A DNA stretch of 64,000 nt from Dethiobacter alkaliphilus (GCA_016841605.1 JAENYV010000002.1:1-64000); one strand, 5' to 3'; counted from the stretch's first letter, positions 51,551 through 61,735 are shown. Numbers and translations: made by a program. Notes: generated from the sequence alone by a model not told the origin.

Positions 51551-52396
51551 TTAAGATCTTACCTTTTGCTTTTTTAATTGCCTGCTCAGACGTTTTATTT
51601 CCTCCAGAAAAAATGGATCCATTTTAACAGCCCCGAGCTGTGTACCTTCACCGTTTTTATCTCCATGATAGTCCGACCCTCCGGTAATTAACAGCCCACA
51701 TTTTAAAGCAATCTTTAAAAACCTGTAGCTAATCCGGATATTATTGCGGGGATGAAAGACTTCTATCCCCATGAGCCCTGCCCTGAGGAGCGAAGGAAGA
51801 AAATCAACTTTTTCATAAGTACCCGGGTGGGCCAATACGGGAACTCCGCCTGCCCCGCGAATAATGCCGATAGCTTCGACAGGTCTAAATTCCTTTCTTT
51901 GAACATAAGCCGGAGATTGAAAACCAATGTATTTTGCAAAAGCCTCTCCTAAAGTTTTGCAATACCCTTTTTCACAGAGTACTCTGGCCAGGTGGGGACG
52001 ACCAATGGCCTGGCCTTGCACTTCTGTCATGACCTCATCAAAGGTAATCCGAATTCCAAGCTTATTTAATTTATAAACCATCTTTTTCATGCGATCATAA
52101 CGGTCGGACCTAAGCCTATCGATCGTTTTTCTTAAAGAAGTGTTATCTTCTTGACAAAAATAACCCAAAACATGAATTTCGTTTCTTTTAAAATGTGTGC
52201 TAAATTCAATACCGGGAATAATTTCGACATTCAATTTTTTCCCGGCAGTCCGGGCGCCGAATATCCCTTCCATCGTATCATGATCAGTAATACCGATGGC
52301 AGCCAAATTGGCCTTGGCAGCCTCAGCAACGACCTCACCGGGACTTAAACTACCATCCGAAGCAGATGTATGAACATGGAAATCAATAAACCTCAT
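51551..52396 (-). CDS. PHP-domain phosphoesterase
   Basis: A 281-residue PHP protein of the TrpH/YciV kind (3',5'-nucleoside bisphosphate phosphatase or RNase AM-like). FHVHTSASDGSLSP and ITDHDTMEG provide the first His/Asp ligands, PGIEFSTH the Glu, VLAHPG and GGSDYHG the later ones. ATG 52396 (MRFIDFHVHT) has AGGAGGAGG immediately upstream. The start lies inside the dipeptidase end. Confidence 0.9.
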   Translation of the reverse strand: MRFIDFHVHTSASDGSLSPGEVVAEAAKANLAAIGITDHDTMEGIFGARTAGKKLNVEIIPGIEFSTHFKRNEIHVLGYFCQEDNTSLRKTIDRLRSDRYDRMKKMVYKLNKLGIRITFDEVMTEVQGQAIGRPHLARVLCEKGYCKTLGEAFAKYIGFQSPAYVQRKEFRPVEAIGIIRGAGGVPVLAHPGTYEKVDFLPSLLRAGLMGIEVFHPRNNIRISYRFLKIALKCGLLITGGSDYHGDKNGEGTQLGAVKMDPFFLEEIKRLSRQLKKQKVRS

Positions 52397-53408
52397 TTCC
52401 TCCTCCTGTACCGCTCTCTTGTACAATTCCGAAAAAGTTTTCAAAGAGAATTTTTCTAATTTCTTCTTTCTTAAAACCTCGCCCTTGTAAACCAACGATT
52501 AATCGGGGTAAAAAGGAGACATCCGGCAATTCCTCGAGGACAATGTCTATCCCGTCAAAATCGGACCCAATCCCAATATGTTCAACTCCCATAATACCTG
52601 CAGCATGTTCGAAATGGTCCAGCAGCCTGTTCAAATCGGCTTTTTCATGGTCAATAAAAGGAGGATAAAAAGAAAGTCCCAATACCCCTTTATTTTCACG
52701 AAGAGCTTTCATTTGTTCATCGGTTAAGTTACGGGGATGATTACAGAGCGCGGCAGTATTTGCATGGGAAACAATAACCGGGGTATTTGTTATTTTCAGA
52801 ACATCCCAAAAACCCTGGGGAGAAATATGGGCAAGATCTATCATCATTCCCAATTTATTCATTTCCCGAACGACTTCCCTGCCGAAACTTTTTAAACCAA
52901 TACTGTCGGGCCCACCCATCGCGCCGCCGGCAAGCTGGTTTTCCTCGTTCCACGTCAATCCCAAGCCCCTCACACCCAAAAGATATAGATCGTGCAGTAA
53001 TCCCAGGTCTCCTTCCAACGCTTCCCCACCTTCGACAAAAAGAAAAGCAGCGATCTTTTCTGTTTTACTTACCTTCAGCAAATCCAGGTAATTATAAACC
53101 GTAATAAGATCCTCCGGGCAGCGCTTCACCGTCCGATAGTATGCATCTAAAAGGTAAAGACATCTTTTTAGTGCGCCTTCGGGCTTAAAGCACGGCTCAA
53201 TAAACAGAGCAAAAATTTGTGCTTTAACCCCTCCTGTTTTTAAACGGGGAAGATCAATATGAGCCTGCTTATTTTCCCGTAAAAAATCATAACTGCCCTT
53301 CTCTCCGGTAAAATACTGCACCGTATCACAATGAGCATCAAAAATTTCATACTCATCACAAACTTTTTGGGTTTCTCCTAGAGAAATATACAACAATTCA
53401 TTCCTCAT
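52383..53408 (-). CDS. membrane-dipeptidase-like peptidase (M19)
   Basis: A 341-residue zinc dipeptidase of the renal dipeptidase family. DAHCDT near residue 24 gives the HxD zinc pair, FVEGGEAL the bridging Glu, MIDLAHIS and VIVSHANTAALCNHPRNL two His ligands, and GIGSDFDGID the Asp. No signal peptide is present, so it is probably cytoplasmic, despite the family name. Some members act on D-amino-acid-containing dipeptides. Confidence 0.92.
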   Translation of the reverse strand: MRNELLYISLGETQKVCDEYEIFDAHCDTVQYFTGEKGSYDFLRENKQAHIDLPRLKTGGVKAQIFALFIEPCFKPEGALKRCLYLLDAYYRTVKRCPEDLITVYNYLDLLKVSKTEKIAAFLFVEGGEALEGDLGLLHDLYLLGVRGLGLTWNEENQLAGGAMGGPDSIGLKSFGREVVREMNKLGMMIDLAHISPQGFWDVLKITNTPVIVSHANTAALCNHPRNLTDEQMKALRENKGVLGLSFYPPFIDHEKADLNRLLDHFEHAAGIMGVEHIGIGSDFDGIDIVLEELPDVSFLPRLIVGLQGRGFKKEEIRKILFENFFGIVQESGTGGGNEVY

Positions 53409-53444
53409 TTCAAATTATTTTAGAAATCATTTTAAAAATCGAGA

Positions 53445-53472
53445 CAAAAAAACACTCCTTGGTTGGAGGAGT
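53445..53472 (-). terminator. intrinsic terminator after spoVS
   Basis: A short stem ACTCCT/AGGAGT with seven T residues after it on the minus strand. Confidence 0.8.
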
Positions 53473-53512
53473 ATTTTTTATAAAAGGAGTAAAAGATATC
53501 TTTGTTTCGGGG

Positions 53513-53773
53513 TTAACGCGGTTCCACAATCAACTTGATAGCAGTTCTTTCTTCTCCGTCAATTTGAATATCTGTAAAAGCAGGAATACAGATAAGATCC
53601 ATTCCACTGGGGGCGACAAACCCTCTTGCAATCGCGACTGCTTTTACAGCTTGATTTAGAGCCCCTGCTCCGATAGCCTGCATTTCTGCGCCTCCCCGCT
53701 CCCGTAAAACCCCTGCTAAAGCCCCTGCCACAGAATTAGGGTTGGATTTTGCTGAAACCTTTAATACTTCCAT
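53513..53773 (-). CDS. spoVS: stage V sporulation protein S
   Basis: An 86-residue Alba-like protein (MEVLKVSAKSNPNSVAGALA, GAEMQAIGAGALNQAVKAVA, IKLIVEP), the standard length of SpoVS. It affects coat assembly and septation in Bacillus. ATG 53773 is used with AGGAGGT upstream; a TTG nine bases earlier is too close to that site. It is the clearest hint that the organism forms spores. Confidence 0.96.
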   Translation of the reverse strand: MEVLKVSAKSNPNSVAGALAGVLRERGGAEMQAIGAGALNQAVKAVAIARGFVAPSGMDLICIPAFTDIQIDGEERTAIKLIVEPR

Positions 53774-53916
53774 TAAGTCCAAGTACCTCCTTTTAGAGAA
53801 GCAATATTATAATTATTCTATTCTGCAATGATTGAAAAAGTTCCTTCTTAATTAAAAAAATTTTAAATATTATTTTTAAGGCATTTTCTTAATATTATGG
53901 TATCTTTTTCTACAAA

Positions 53917-54429
53917 TTATTTATCAAAAACATAAACCTTCCCGGCTTCACGAAAAGCAAATAAATTTTCTTCATTATTCTCATTCTTCCTGGACAGCAA
54001 ATATTCAATAAAGTCTTCTTTAAAAGACGTTTCTTTCCCTAGAGATTCTTCAACCCGTGTATCAAAAATCAAATCATTTTTAAATTCATTCCAGATTATT
54101 GTATTGATTAAATTTACTTCTTCAAAAGAAATATTTTCCTTCTTCCAGGTTACCTGAAGCAGAATCCAGGAGTCGATCGCTTTACGGCTTAACGTTGGAA
54201 CAACAGCATCCAGCTTTGACAGTTCGATATAAGCTTTAACAGCATCGGCAAAAGTTTTACGAAACTTTCCGTATCTTGCGTCTTCCGGAATATTCTTTAA
54301 CATAAAAGACAACTTAAACTTAGATTCAGGTAAGTTGCAATTAATGGTAAAAATTTCCGGAAAACGTAATAACAGCATAATTAATAGATCTACGGTCGAA
54401 AGCTCCTCGGGCAACTGCTTCAACTTCAT
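53917..54429 (-). CDS. hypothetical protein between rny and spoVS
   Basis: A 170-residue soluble, mostly helical protein. The start ELSTVDLLIMLLLRFPEI resembles a small helical bundle, and later stretches mix aromatic and acidic residues (WKKENISFEEVNLINTIIWNEF). No motif or family is recognised. GGAGAG precedes ATG 54429. Confidence 0.6.
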   Translation of the reverse strand: MKLKQLPEELSTVDLLIMLLLRFPEIFTINCNLPESKFKLSFMLKNIPEDARYGKFRKTFADAVKAYIELSKLDAVVPTLSRKAIDSWILLQVTWKKENISFEEVNLINTIIWNEFKNDLIFDTRVEESLGKETSFKEDFIEYLLSRKNENNEENLFAFREAGKVYVFDK

Positions 54430-54569
54430 ACAAAAACCACTCTCCTTAAATTAACACTTACAAGCTTATTATTCCTGTGGGCGTGCCGGGAAACTTACCC
54501 TACTTCTACCCCTACTTCTTATGTATGACTGTTAATATTCCATAATGCCTTTTTGAATTCCTTCAGGAA

Positions 54570-54595
54570 AAAGAAAAAAGTGCCTTTCGGCACTT
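54570..54595 (-). terminator. intrinsic terminator after rny
   Basis: Stem AAGTGCC/GGCACTT with a GAAA loop and a long T-run on the minus strand. Confidence 0.92.
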
Positions 54596-54612
54596 ATTAC
54601 CATTTTAAATAT

Positions 54613-56151
54613 TTATTTGGCATACTCTACGGCCCTGGTCTCCCTGATAACAGTAACTTTTATCTGCCCCGGGTATTCCAGCTCCTGCTCTATTTTTTTG
54701 ACAATTTCCCTTGCTACCTGGGCAGCCGTTAAATCATCAATTTTATCCGGTTTAACCATGATGCGGATCTCCCTGCCTGCCTGGATAGCATAAGCCTTTT
54801 CCACACCGTCAAAAGAGTCCGCAATATCTTCCAATTTTTCCAGGCGTTTAATATAAGCCTCCAAAGTTTCACGCCTTGCTCCCGGCCTAGCAGCAGAAAT
54901 AGCATCTGCAGCCTGTATTAAAACAGCAATCAGTGTCTGCGGCTCGATATCACCATGATGTGCTCCAATTGCATTGACGATCTCCGGTGATTCACGATAT
55001 TTTTTCGCCAGTTCGGCACCATTGACAACATGAGGTCCTTCCGTTTCATGATCCAAAGCCTTACCGATATCGTGCAACAGGCCTGCCCTTTTAGCGGTCT
55101 TGATATCCAGTGAAAGTTCCGCAGCCATGATACCCGCCAGGTGAGCCACCTCCACTGAATGTTTGAGAACATTTTGCCCATAACTTGTACGAAATTTGAG
55201 CCGTCCAAGCATCCGGACCAATTCAGGATGCAAACCGTGAACACTTACTTCAAAAGCTGCTTGTTCTCCCTCTTCACGTATCTGGACATCTACTTCATGC
55301 CGGGCTTTTTCCACCATCTCCTCAATACGAGCAGGATGGATACGACCATCGACAATAAGTTTTTCCAGAGCGATGCGAGCGATTTCCCGGCGAATCGGAT
55401 CAAATCCTGAAAGAATTACTGCTTCAGGAGTGTCATCAATAATAAGATCAATTCCGGTAAGTGTTTCAAGGGTACGAATATTCCTGCCCTCTCTTCCGAT
55501 AATTCTTCCTTTCATTTCATCATTGGGCAAGTTTATGACAGATACGGTAGACTCGGAAACATGGTCTGCCGCACAGCGCTGAATAGCCTGTGTAACGATC
55601 TCTCTGGCTCTTTTATCAGCTTCCTCTTTAGCCTGTGATTCCACATCTTTAATCATTTGTGTAATTTCGTGTTGAATTTCATCTCTTACTCTTTTTAGTA
55701 AAATATCTTTTGCTTCCTCGGTGGACATCTCGGATATTTTTTCCAGCATGGCAAGCTGTTGCTTATTCAGGTCGTCGAGTTGTTCCCGGGTTTGAGAAAT
55801 TTCTTGTTCCTGTTTTTTTAGTTCATCCTCTTTTTTCTCTAAAACAGAAGTTTTTTTATCCAGATTTTCCTCTTTTTGCAAGAGCCTTCGCTCCAGCCGC
55901 TGAACTTCGGATCGTCTTTCTTTTGCCTCGCGATCAAATTCATTTTTTAATTTAAAAACTTCTTCCTTAGCCTCCAAGATCTTTTCCTTCTTCAAAGATC
56001 TGGCTTTTTCATTGGCTTCCAGGATAATCTTCCCTGCTTCTTCCTCTGCTGATTTAATTTTTGCCTCCGCCAGATACTTCCGAAGAAAATAACCGGCGCC
56101 TAGTCCTAATAATATACTGACAATTACAATGATAATGGTTAATGCATCCAA
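54613..56151 (-). CDS. rny: ribonuclease Y
   Basis: RNase Y is a membrane-bound endoribonuclease that starts mRNA decay. One N-terminal helix (residues 4-24) is followed by a coiled coil to about residue 190, a KH domain with [15 protein letters not shown] near residue 218, and an HD domain with [12 protein letters not shown] near residue 360. Length 512. TTG 56151 is the start behind AGGAGGTG; the distance of about 11 bases is long. Confidence 0.96.
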   Translation of the reverse strand: MDALTIIIVIVSILLGLGAGYFLRKYLAEAKIKSAEEEAGKIILEANEKARSLKKEKILEAKEEVFKLKNEFDREAKERRSEVQRLERRLLQKEENLDKKTSVLEKKEDELKKQEQEISQTREQLDDLNKQQLAMLEKISEMSTEEAKDILLKRVRDEIQHEITQMIKDVESQAKEEADKRAREIVTQAIQRCAADHVSESTVSVINLPNDEMKGRIIGREGRNIRTLETLTGIDLIIDDTPEAVILSGFDPIRREIARIALEKLIVDGRIHPARIEEMVEKARHEVDVQIREEGEQAAFEVSVHGLHPELVRMLGRLKFRTSYGQNVLKHSVEVAHLAGIMAAELSLDIKTAKRAGLLHDIGKALDHETEGPHVVNGAELAKKYRESPEIVNAIGAHHGDIEPQTLIAVLIQAADAISAARPGARRETLEAYIKRLEKLEDIADSFDGVEKAYAIQAGREIRIMVKPDKIDDLTAAQVAREIVKKIEQELEYPGQIKVTVIRETRAVEYAK

Positions 56152-56195
56152 CTAATCTTTTTCACCTCCTTATATTATTTCATTTCCTGTTCAAA

Positions 56196-56226
56196 GCAAA
56201 AAATAAAAGCTGTAAATGAACAGCTT
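56196..56226 (-). terminator. intrinsic terminator after recA
   Basis: Stem AAGCTGT/ACAGCTT with a T-rich run on the minus strand, between recA and rny. It leaves only about 45 bases before rny, so the rny promoter must overlap this area or rny depends on read-through. Confidence 0.75.
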
Positions 56227-56410
56227 AAAATAGAAATGGCCGGATTCTTTTTTAGAAATGGGTTGCTCTCACTTTCTAAAAATATATAGTAAATGCCGCT
56301 GGCATTAATCATGGTCATTCTATTTTAAGATTAAGCCGAGAAACCATTCAGGCTTTTTTTATTGTATCCTCTCGGACACTGCTATGTCAAGCAAGAAAGT
56401 TTTTTACTTC

Positions 56411-57460
56411 TTACTGGATTATTTTCGGATCAGGGGAGTTCTCTGTGTCTTTTTCCGGGGAGCTGTCTTCCTCCTCGGGTCCAAGATGATAATGGCTAAA
56501 AATCTGTTTTTCCAGAGAGTTAAAAAGTTCCGGATTACCTTTGAGAAATTCTCTCACATTTTCCTTACCCTGCCCTAATCTCTCTTCACCGTATGAATAC
56601 CATGCTCCGTTTTTCTTGACGATCTCACTTTCAATGGCTAGATCTAAAATACATCCTTCCCGGGATACACCTTTTCCATAAATAATATCAAACTCAGCCT
56701 GACGGAAAGGAGGTGCCACTTTATTTTTAACAACCTTTGCCCGGGTTCGATTTCCCACTATCTCGTTTCCCTGTTTGAGCGGCTCAAGTCTTCTAATATC
56801 AAGTCTGACGGAGGCATAAAACTTCAGAGCTCTTCCTCCGGGAGTTGTTTCCGGATTTCCGAACATAACTCCAACCTTTTCCCTCATCTGGTTAATAAAA
56901 ATAGCTATTGTTTGAGATTTACTGATAATACCGGAAAGCTTTCTCATCGCCTGGGACATGAGTCGTGCCTGAAGACCTACATGGGCATCCCCCATTTCCC
57001 CCTCAATTTCCGCCCTGGGAACAAGTGCTGCCACGGAATCCACAACAACAATATCAATCGCGCCGCTGCGCACAAGAGCTTCGGCAATCTCCAGGGCCTG
57101 TTCCCCGGTATCCGGCTGGGAAACCAGGAGTTCATCAATATTTACACCCAGGTTCCGCGCATAAACAGGATCTAAAGCATGTTCGGCATCAATAAAAGCG
57201 GCAAAGCCTCCGCTTTTTTGCGCTTCGGCAATAACATGCAGAGCAACCGTTGTTTTGCCCGAAGACTCCGGGCCAAAAATTTCAATTATCCTCCCCCTGG
57301 GCAATCCGCCAACACCCAGAGCAATATCCAGAGACAGCGTTCCGGTAGGGATAACAGCGATATTGCTAATTCCACCTGAGCCGAGTTTCATAATTGAACC
57401 TTTGCCAAACTGCTTTTCAATTTGTAGCAAAGCCGTTTCTAAAGCTTTTTTCTTCTCCAT
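56411..57460 (-). CDS. recA: recombinase RecA
   Basis: RecA forms the ssDNA filament for recombination and triggers LexA cleavage. [20 protein letters not shown] near residue 65 is Walker [11 protein letters not shown] near 138 Walker B, and [20 protein letters not shown] covers loop L2. The C-terminal acidic tail ([14 protein letters not shown]) is typical. AGGAGG precedes ATG 57460. Only one LexA half-site is visible upstream. Confidence 0.98.
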   Translation of the reverse strand: MEKKKALETALLQIEKQFGKGSIMKLGSGGISNIAVIPTGTLSLDIALGVGGLPRGRIIEIFGPESSGKTTVALHVIAEAQKSGGFAAFIDAEHALDPVYARNLGVNIDELLVSQPDTGEQALEIAEALVRSGAIDIVVVDSVAALVPRAEIEGEMGDAHVGLQARLMSQAMRKLSGIISKSQTIAIFINQMREKVGVMFGNPETTPGGRALKFYASVRLDIRRLEPLKQGNEIVGNRTRAKVVKNKVAPPFRQAEFDIIYGKGVSREGCILDLAIESEIVKKNGAWYSYGEERLGQGKENVREFLKGNPELFNSLEKQIFSHYHLGPEEEDSSPEKDTENSPDPKIIQ

Positions 57461-57574
57461 ATGAAAACCTCCTGGTGACGGTTCGTTTAAATATTATTCC
57501 GTTTACCTTGTTATTCTGAACATCTGTTTGATTTATTACTATTCTTTAAAAAAAAGGTAAATCCTGCTTACCGA

Positions 57575-58153
57575 TTAAGCATCCAGCAAAAATTCTTTTA
57601 CCGGTCTGTAGACCGGACCGGAAGCATACAGGATACTCTGCATCAGGGAAAATCGATCTACGCTGACTGCATACTCACAATTCCAATCTTCATGTAAAAT
57701 TTCCGAGGGGAAATAAATATCCTGATCTTTTCGTTTTCTCCCGATGGTGAGATGGGGAACAAAAATATTTTCTTCTTTTCCCCGCTTTCTTTGGTCCGGT
57801 TGGAAGCTTAAAGATCGAAAAACGCTTTCAATCTTTTCCGCCAGAAGTTCCAGTTGCTCAGATCCGACTTGTGCCCCAATCCAGATGACACGGGGACGGC
57901 GAAAGTTGGGAAAAGCACCGAGCCGATCAAAAGTTAAACGGAATGGTGGCATCTTTTCCGCCAGTTCTTTGAGGGGTTGCTCAAAAAGTTGCAGATCTTC
58001 GGAGCGAATTTCTCCGAGGAACTTCAAGGTAAGATGCAGCAACTCCGGATTAACCCACCTGAACCCCCTGGTTCGTTTTTTTAACTCATCCTGTACCCCT
58101 GCAACCAGTTCTTTCATCTTGCGGTCCAAATTTATAGCCAGAAAAGCCCTCAT
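57575..58153 (-). CDS. thpR: RNA 2',3'-cyclic phosphodiesterase ThpR
   Basis: A 192-residue member of the 2H phosphoesterase (LigT) family with two HxTx motifs: HLTLKFLGEI near residue 42 and HLTIGRKRKD near 133. It opens 2',3'-cyclic phosphate ends of RNA in vitro. GGGAGA precedes ATG 58153. Being next to recA is common in related genomes. Confidence 0.93.
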   Translation of the reverse strand: MRAFLAINLDRKMKELVAGVQDELKKRTRGFRWVNPELLHLTLKFLGEIRSEDLQLFEQPLKELAEKMPPFRLTFDRLGAFPNFRRPRVIWIGAQVGSEQLELLAEKIESVFRSLSFQPDQRKRGKEENIFVPHLTIGRKRKDQDIYFPSEILHEDWNCEYAVSVDRFSLMQSILYASGPVYRPVKEFLLDA

Positions 58154-58195
58154 CTAGCGCGTTCTCCCTTTATGGTCAGTATAAAGTCAACATTC

Positions 58196-58227
58196 TTGAT
58201 ATTCGCCTTTGTTGATATTCGCCTTTG
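58196..58227. repeat. tandem 16-bp direct repeat upstream of thpR
   Basis: TTGATATTCGCCTTTG occurs twice in direct succession (58196-58211 and 58212-58227). The following 18 bases (58226-58243) match, with one difference, a stretch at 20455-20472. Confidence 0.85.
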
Positions 58228-58278
58228 ACTTTTGACCTATTTTTTAGAGACATTCAACATTTGACTCATACTCTCCTG

Positions 58279-59685
58279 CTACTCCGGCTGAAGATCAAAA
58301 AGAACCCGTTCAAGACTGTAATTTAGAGGAGCATGATTTATCTTGATCATATCCGCGGCATACAAACTTAAAACATCGCTCTCCTCTTGACGTTGAAAAG
58401 AAAGAAGGGAGAGGCTGAATGTTAAATCCATGTCTTTTAGCCCCCGAAGACCCGAAGCCCCGGTTGTTCCGGCATTAATCTCAATATATTCTTCATTCCC
58501 GGTAATTTGGGGAGTATGAGTATGCCCGCAGAGGAGAAGCCGCCCGTTTCCCCTGACATAGGCAAAAGCATCGGGATTATGGGTAGCCACGATATCCACC
58601 GGGCTGCCATCCTCAACAATGCGTGCAAGTTTTTCCGCTGCTTGGAGCATAATCTCCTCTTCCACTTCGACCATTTCCGAAGAATATGAAGAAGGATCCG
58701 CCACCGCGGCAATGGTCAATCCTGCGACTTCGGCGGTCCCCTCTTCAAGAACAGTCACATTTTTCAGTTCCTTTAAATAAGCAACAACCTGAGGTGAATC
58801 ATGATTTCCGGGGATAAAAACATAAGGAAGATGCAAGTTACTAAAAAAATCTGTAAAAAGCTCTGCTTCAAAAACTGTACCGTAATCCACAAGGTCTCCC
58901 GTATCAATAATAAGATCCACCTGAAAGGTCTCGACAATGCTCCTGATAAATTTCAAAGCAGCGGGATTGTTATGAATATCGGAAACATGTAAAACTTTCA
59001 CGGAATTTTCTTTAATATCATCCGTCATCTCCATCTCTTCTTTTAAGATAGAAATATTTTCGACTGCACCCTCAACCTGAACTCCCAGATTGTCGACCAC
59101 ATCGATTCCTTCTTCCAGGACGCCGAGAACGAGAGGTGCCGCTTCAATAATTCCCTGGTACTCAACATGGGTAAACGCCCCAAAATTATAAAAACCGGCC
59201 ACAGAAAGCACAAGAACAATTACGACCAAAACGTTGATTAATCCCAGGATACCCATCTCTTTTTTGTTCACACTCTTGCGGGACCATAACAGTGAACCCG
59301 CTACCCCCAGAAAAAAAGCCAGGATAAGAAGGGAAGCCAGATAACGGAATAAACATTCCTTTATTTGCTCTCCTAAAAAAGAGGGCCAGTTATTTCCAAA
59401 AGAAGAATTGTTGAAAAGAGCGGTCAATTCCTGCAGATTAATAATGTTCAAGGTAAAGTGAAGATCAATGGGAGGTAAATGGGTTTGTGCGGTTATTTTA
59501 CCCAGTGGAGGCAGATGAATAACAGTATTCCCTCTTCCGAACATTTTTACATATGTTTCAAATTCGAAAGCCTCTGTGGAAAAAACTGCAGGGCTTAAAA
59601 AATGTAAAACCAATAGCAATAACATTACACTGAAAAAAATTTTTACGGCAAATTTAGCAAATTTCAGTTTTGTTTTTCTGTTCAT
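58279..59685 (-). CDS. membrane metallophosphoesterase
   Basis: A 468-residue protein with a calcineurin-like phosphoesterase domain in the C-terminal half: VSDIHNNPA, DTGDLVDYG, PGNHDSP, THNPDAF and LCGHTHTPQ are the five metal blocks. The N-terminal 200 residues hold three or so membrane helices (near 10-30, 105-125 and 145-170) around an extracytoplasmic loop. It differs from UDP-diacylglucosamine and cyclic nucleotide enzymes by that large membrane part. ATG 59685 overlaps the FtsH-like gene by 32 bases, so the two are coupled. Confidence 0.88.
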   Translation of the reverse strand: MNRKTKLKFAKFAVKIFFSVMLLLLVLHFLSPAVFSTEAFEFETYVKMFGRGNTVIHLPPLGKITAQTHLPPIDLHFTLNIINLQELTALFNNSSFGNNWPSFLGEQIKECLFRYLASLLILAFFLGVAGSLLWSRKSVNKKEMGILGLINVLVVIVLVLSVAGFYNFGAFTHVEYQGIIEAAPLVLGVLEEGIDVVDNLGVQVEGAVENISILKEEMEMTDDIKENSVKVLHVSDIHNNPAALKFIRSIVETFQVDLIIDTGDLVDYGTVFEAELFTDFFSNLHLPYVFIPGNHDSPQVVAYLKELKNVTVLEEGTAEVAGLTIAAVADPSSYSSEMVEVEEEIMLQAAEKLARIVEDGSPVDIVATHNPDAFAYVRGNGRLLLCGHTHTPQITGNEEYIEINAGTTGASGLRGLKDMDLTFSLSLLSFQRQEESDVLSLYAADMIKINHAPLNYSLERVLFDLQPE

Positions 59686-61156
59686 TAGAGTTAAGGATGT
59701 TTCGCAGGTAGGCTCCACTGATTTTTTCTTTTTCCAGTAAATACTTGGCCACATTTTCAATAATGCTCCTGTATTTTAAGATTATCTTACGAACACGCTC
59801 TTCCTGGCTATTGAGTATATCCTTAAGACTATCATGCAGTACTCCGCCGGGTAAATCTGCAGTACTGACAATGCCCAGGGAGGACATCCCTGCGGAAACA
59901 ATTTTCTTGGACAGCTCTATCGCCTGCTGAAAGTCTCCTGCTGCCCCTGTACTACGGCTTCCGAGAATCTCTTCTTCGCTGATGGCACCTCCCAGTAAAA
60001 TGGCAATCTGTTCCTCAATATTTTCCCGGGTGGAAATATAACTGTCTTTAGCCGGAGTCTGCCGCATATAGCCCATCGCCTTTCCCCGGGGGATAATGGT
60101 TATCGTGGAAACTGAACAAGAACGAAGACACTCGCTGACAACAGCATGTCCCGTTTCGTGAATAGCAATGCGCAGAAATTCTTCCTTGTCGGGATGCCGG
60201 TCCATCTTTTCCCCCATGATAACTTTATCAATGGCTTCACTAAAATGTTTATTTTCTAAAAATTTTTTCTTCTCTCTGAGGGCACTAATAGCAGCTTCGT
60301 TGGCAAGACTTTCCAGGTGTGCCCCCGAAAAACCAAAAGTCTCCTGAGCAATATTTGTCAAAAGAACGTCGCCGGCCAGGGGTTTATTCCTGGTATGAAG
60401 TTCTAGTATCTGCAATCTTCCTTCCTGATCAGGCAGATCAACCTGCACAATGCGGTCAAAACGTCCCGGCCTTAGCAGGGCACTGTCCAGGAGATCTGCC
60501 CTGTTCGTTGCCCCAATTAAAAGGACCCGTATCTCATCATTCAGGCTTAACCCGTCCATTTCCACAAGGAGCTGATTTAAAGTCTGTTCGTGTTCCAGGT
60601 GAGAAGAACTGCCGTTTCCTCTTTTTGCTCCGAGAATATCTATTTCATCAATAAAGATAATGGCACTCTTTTTATTGCTTTTTTTCCCGTTATCTCTGGC
60701 CTGCTTAAATAATTGCCTTATTCTTTGTGCGCCAACCCCTGCGTACATTTCAATAAATTCACTACCGGCTGCCGATAAAAAAAGAGAATCAGTATAGTAC
60801 GCCGCAGCCTTGGCGAGAAGCGTTTTTCCGGTCCCCGGCGGACCAACCAGTAGAATCCCCTTTAAAGGTCTGATTCCAAGTGAACTCATCTTATCCGGAA
60901 CCTTGAGAAAATCCAGCGCTTCAAGCAGTTCCCGCTTGGCTGTATTTTGTCCCCCAATATCATCAAATGATATCCCTATATTTGCCTTAGCATTATTTAC
61001 CGGAACAAATTGCCTCAAACTGCCTTTGGCATCCACGACTCTAGTAAGCAGGAAAAATAATCCGACAAGAAGAAGTAAGGGATAAACATTAAACCCCATT
61101 ACAAATAACCCGGCAATGATTCCCAGAGATAACCCCGCACCGATTTCCTTAATCAT
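59654..61156 (-). CDS. FtsH-like AAA+ zinc metalloprotease
   Basis: A 500-residue protein with two close N-terminal helices (residues 4-40), an AAA module ([20 protein letters not shown] near 103, FIDEIDILGAKR, RPGRFD) and an M41 peptidase domain with HETGHAVVSE near residue 334. It is shorter than true FtsH (about 600) because it has no periplasmic domain between the helices. It may therefore be a secondary protease. It overlaps the membrane metallophosphoesterase gene. Confidence 0.9.
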   Translation of the reverse strand: MIKEIGAGLSLGIIAGLFVMGFNVYPLLLLVGLFFLLTRVVDAKGSLRQFVPVNNAKANIGISFDDIGGQNTAKRELLEALDFLKVPDKMSSLGIRPLKGILLVGPPGTGKTLLAKAAAYYTDSLFLSAAGSEFIEMYAGVGAQRIRQLFKQARDNGKKSNKKSAIIFIDEIDILGAKRGNGSSSHLEHEQTLNQLLVEMDGLSLNDEIRVLLIGATNRADLLDSALLRPGRFDRIVQVDLPDQEGRLQILELHTRNKPLAGDVLLTNIAQETFGFSGAHLESLANEAAISALREKKKFLENKHFSEAIDKVIMGEKMDRHPDKEEFLRIAIHETGHAVVSECLRSCSVSTITIIPRGKAMGYMRQTPAKDSYISTRENIEEQIAILLGGAISEEEILGSRSTGAAGDFQQAIELSKKIVSAGMSSLGIVSTADLPGGVLHDSLKDILNSQEERVRKIILKYRSIIENVAKYLLEKEKISGAYLRNILNSNEQKNKTEIC

Positions 61157-61198
61157 GAAAATTAACCTCCATCGCGCAAATCGAATAAAAATAGTAAA

Positions 61199-61735
61199 CT
61201 ACTCCACTTCCGCCAACCCTACGGGAATTATTTCATACAGATAGTACTGACCGGATGAAATAAAAAAGTAAATTCTTTTTTGGTCAACCCAGAGACAATA
61301 TTCTGGTTTCTCCTTTTCCTGTTCCATCAACCTGGAGACTTCCTCATTCATCCCGGTATAATTACCTGTCCTCTCACCTTCCATTAAAGCAAACTGTACC
61401 TTTTCATAAACAGAATCCAGATAAGAGTTCCTATTATCCGCTAATATTAACAGGTACTCATCCTCTTGATAGGTTGAAAGTAAAAGGTCATCCATTTTCC
61501 TGTACGTCTCAGGCAAGTTGTCACTCTTCGACAGGGTAATTATATAGCCGATTTTATTTTGATTTGCAATCGTCTTTACTTCGACGTTTTGCACATATTC
61601 AAGTTGTTCAAGTTTCTCCATGAGAGGTTCTTTGATTACCCTCTGCTGGTGCCATTGATTGAGCACATAAATAACCGCAAAAGTCAGAAGCATAACCAGG
61701 ACCATAATTGGCCAGCGAAATGTAATGTTTTTCAA
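61199..61735 (-). CDS. single-pass membrane protein of unknown function
   Basis: A 178-residue protein with one N-terminal helix (residues 8-25) and an extracytoplasmic domain. No motif is recognised. It lies 42 bases before the FtsH-like gene on the same strand, so it could be a partner or substrate. TTG 61735 is the start, behind AAGGATG. Confidence 0.6.
   Translation of the reverse strand: MKNITFRWPIMVLVMLLTFAVIYVLNQWHQQRVIKEPLMEKLEQLEYVQNVEVKTIANQNKIGYIITLSKSDNLPETYRKMDDLLLSTYQEDEYLLILADNRNSYLDSVYEKVQFALMEGERTGNYTGMNEEVSRLMEQEKEKPEYCLWVDQKRIYFFISSGQYYLYEIIPVGLAEVE

Noticed and set aside
56332-56368. Plus-strand terminator-like hairpin between rny and recA
   Set aside because: A short AAGCC/GGCTT stem with T-run exists, but no plus-strand gene precedes it. 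It may be chance.
57461-57500. LexA box upstream of recA
   Set aside because: Only one half-site (GTTCG/CGAAC) is visible; the second half does not match, so I did not list an operator.
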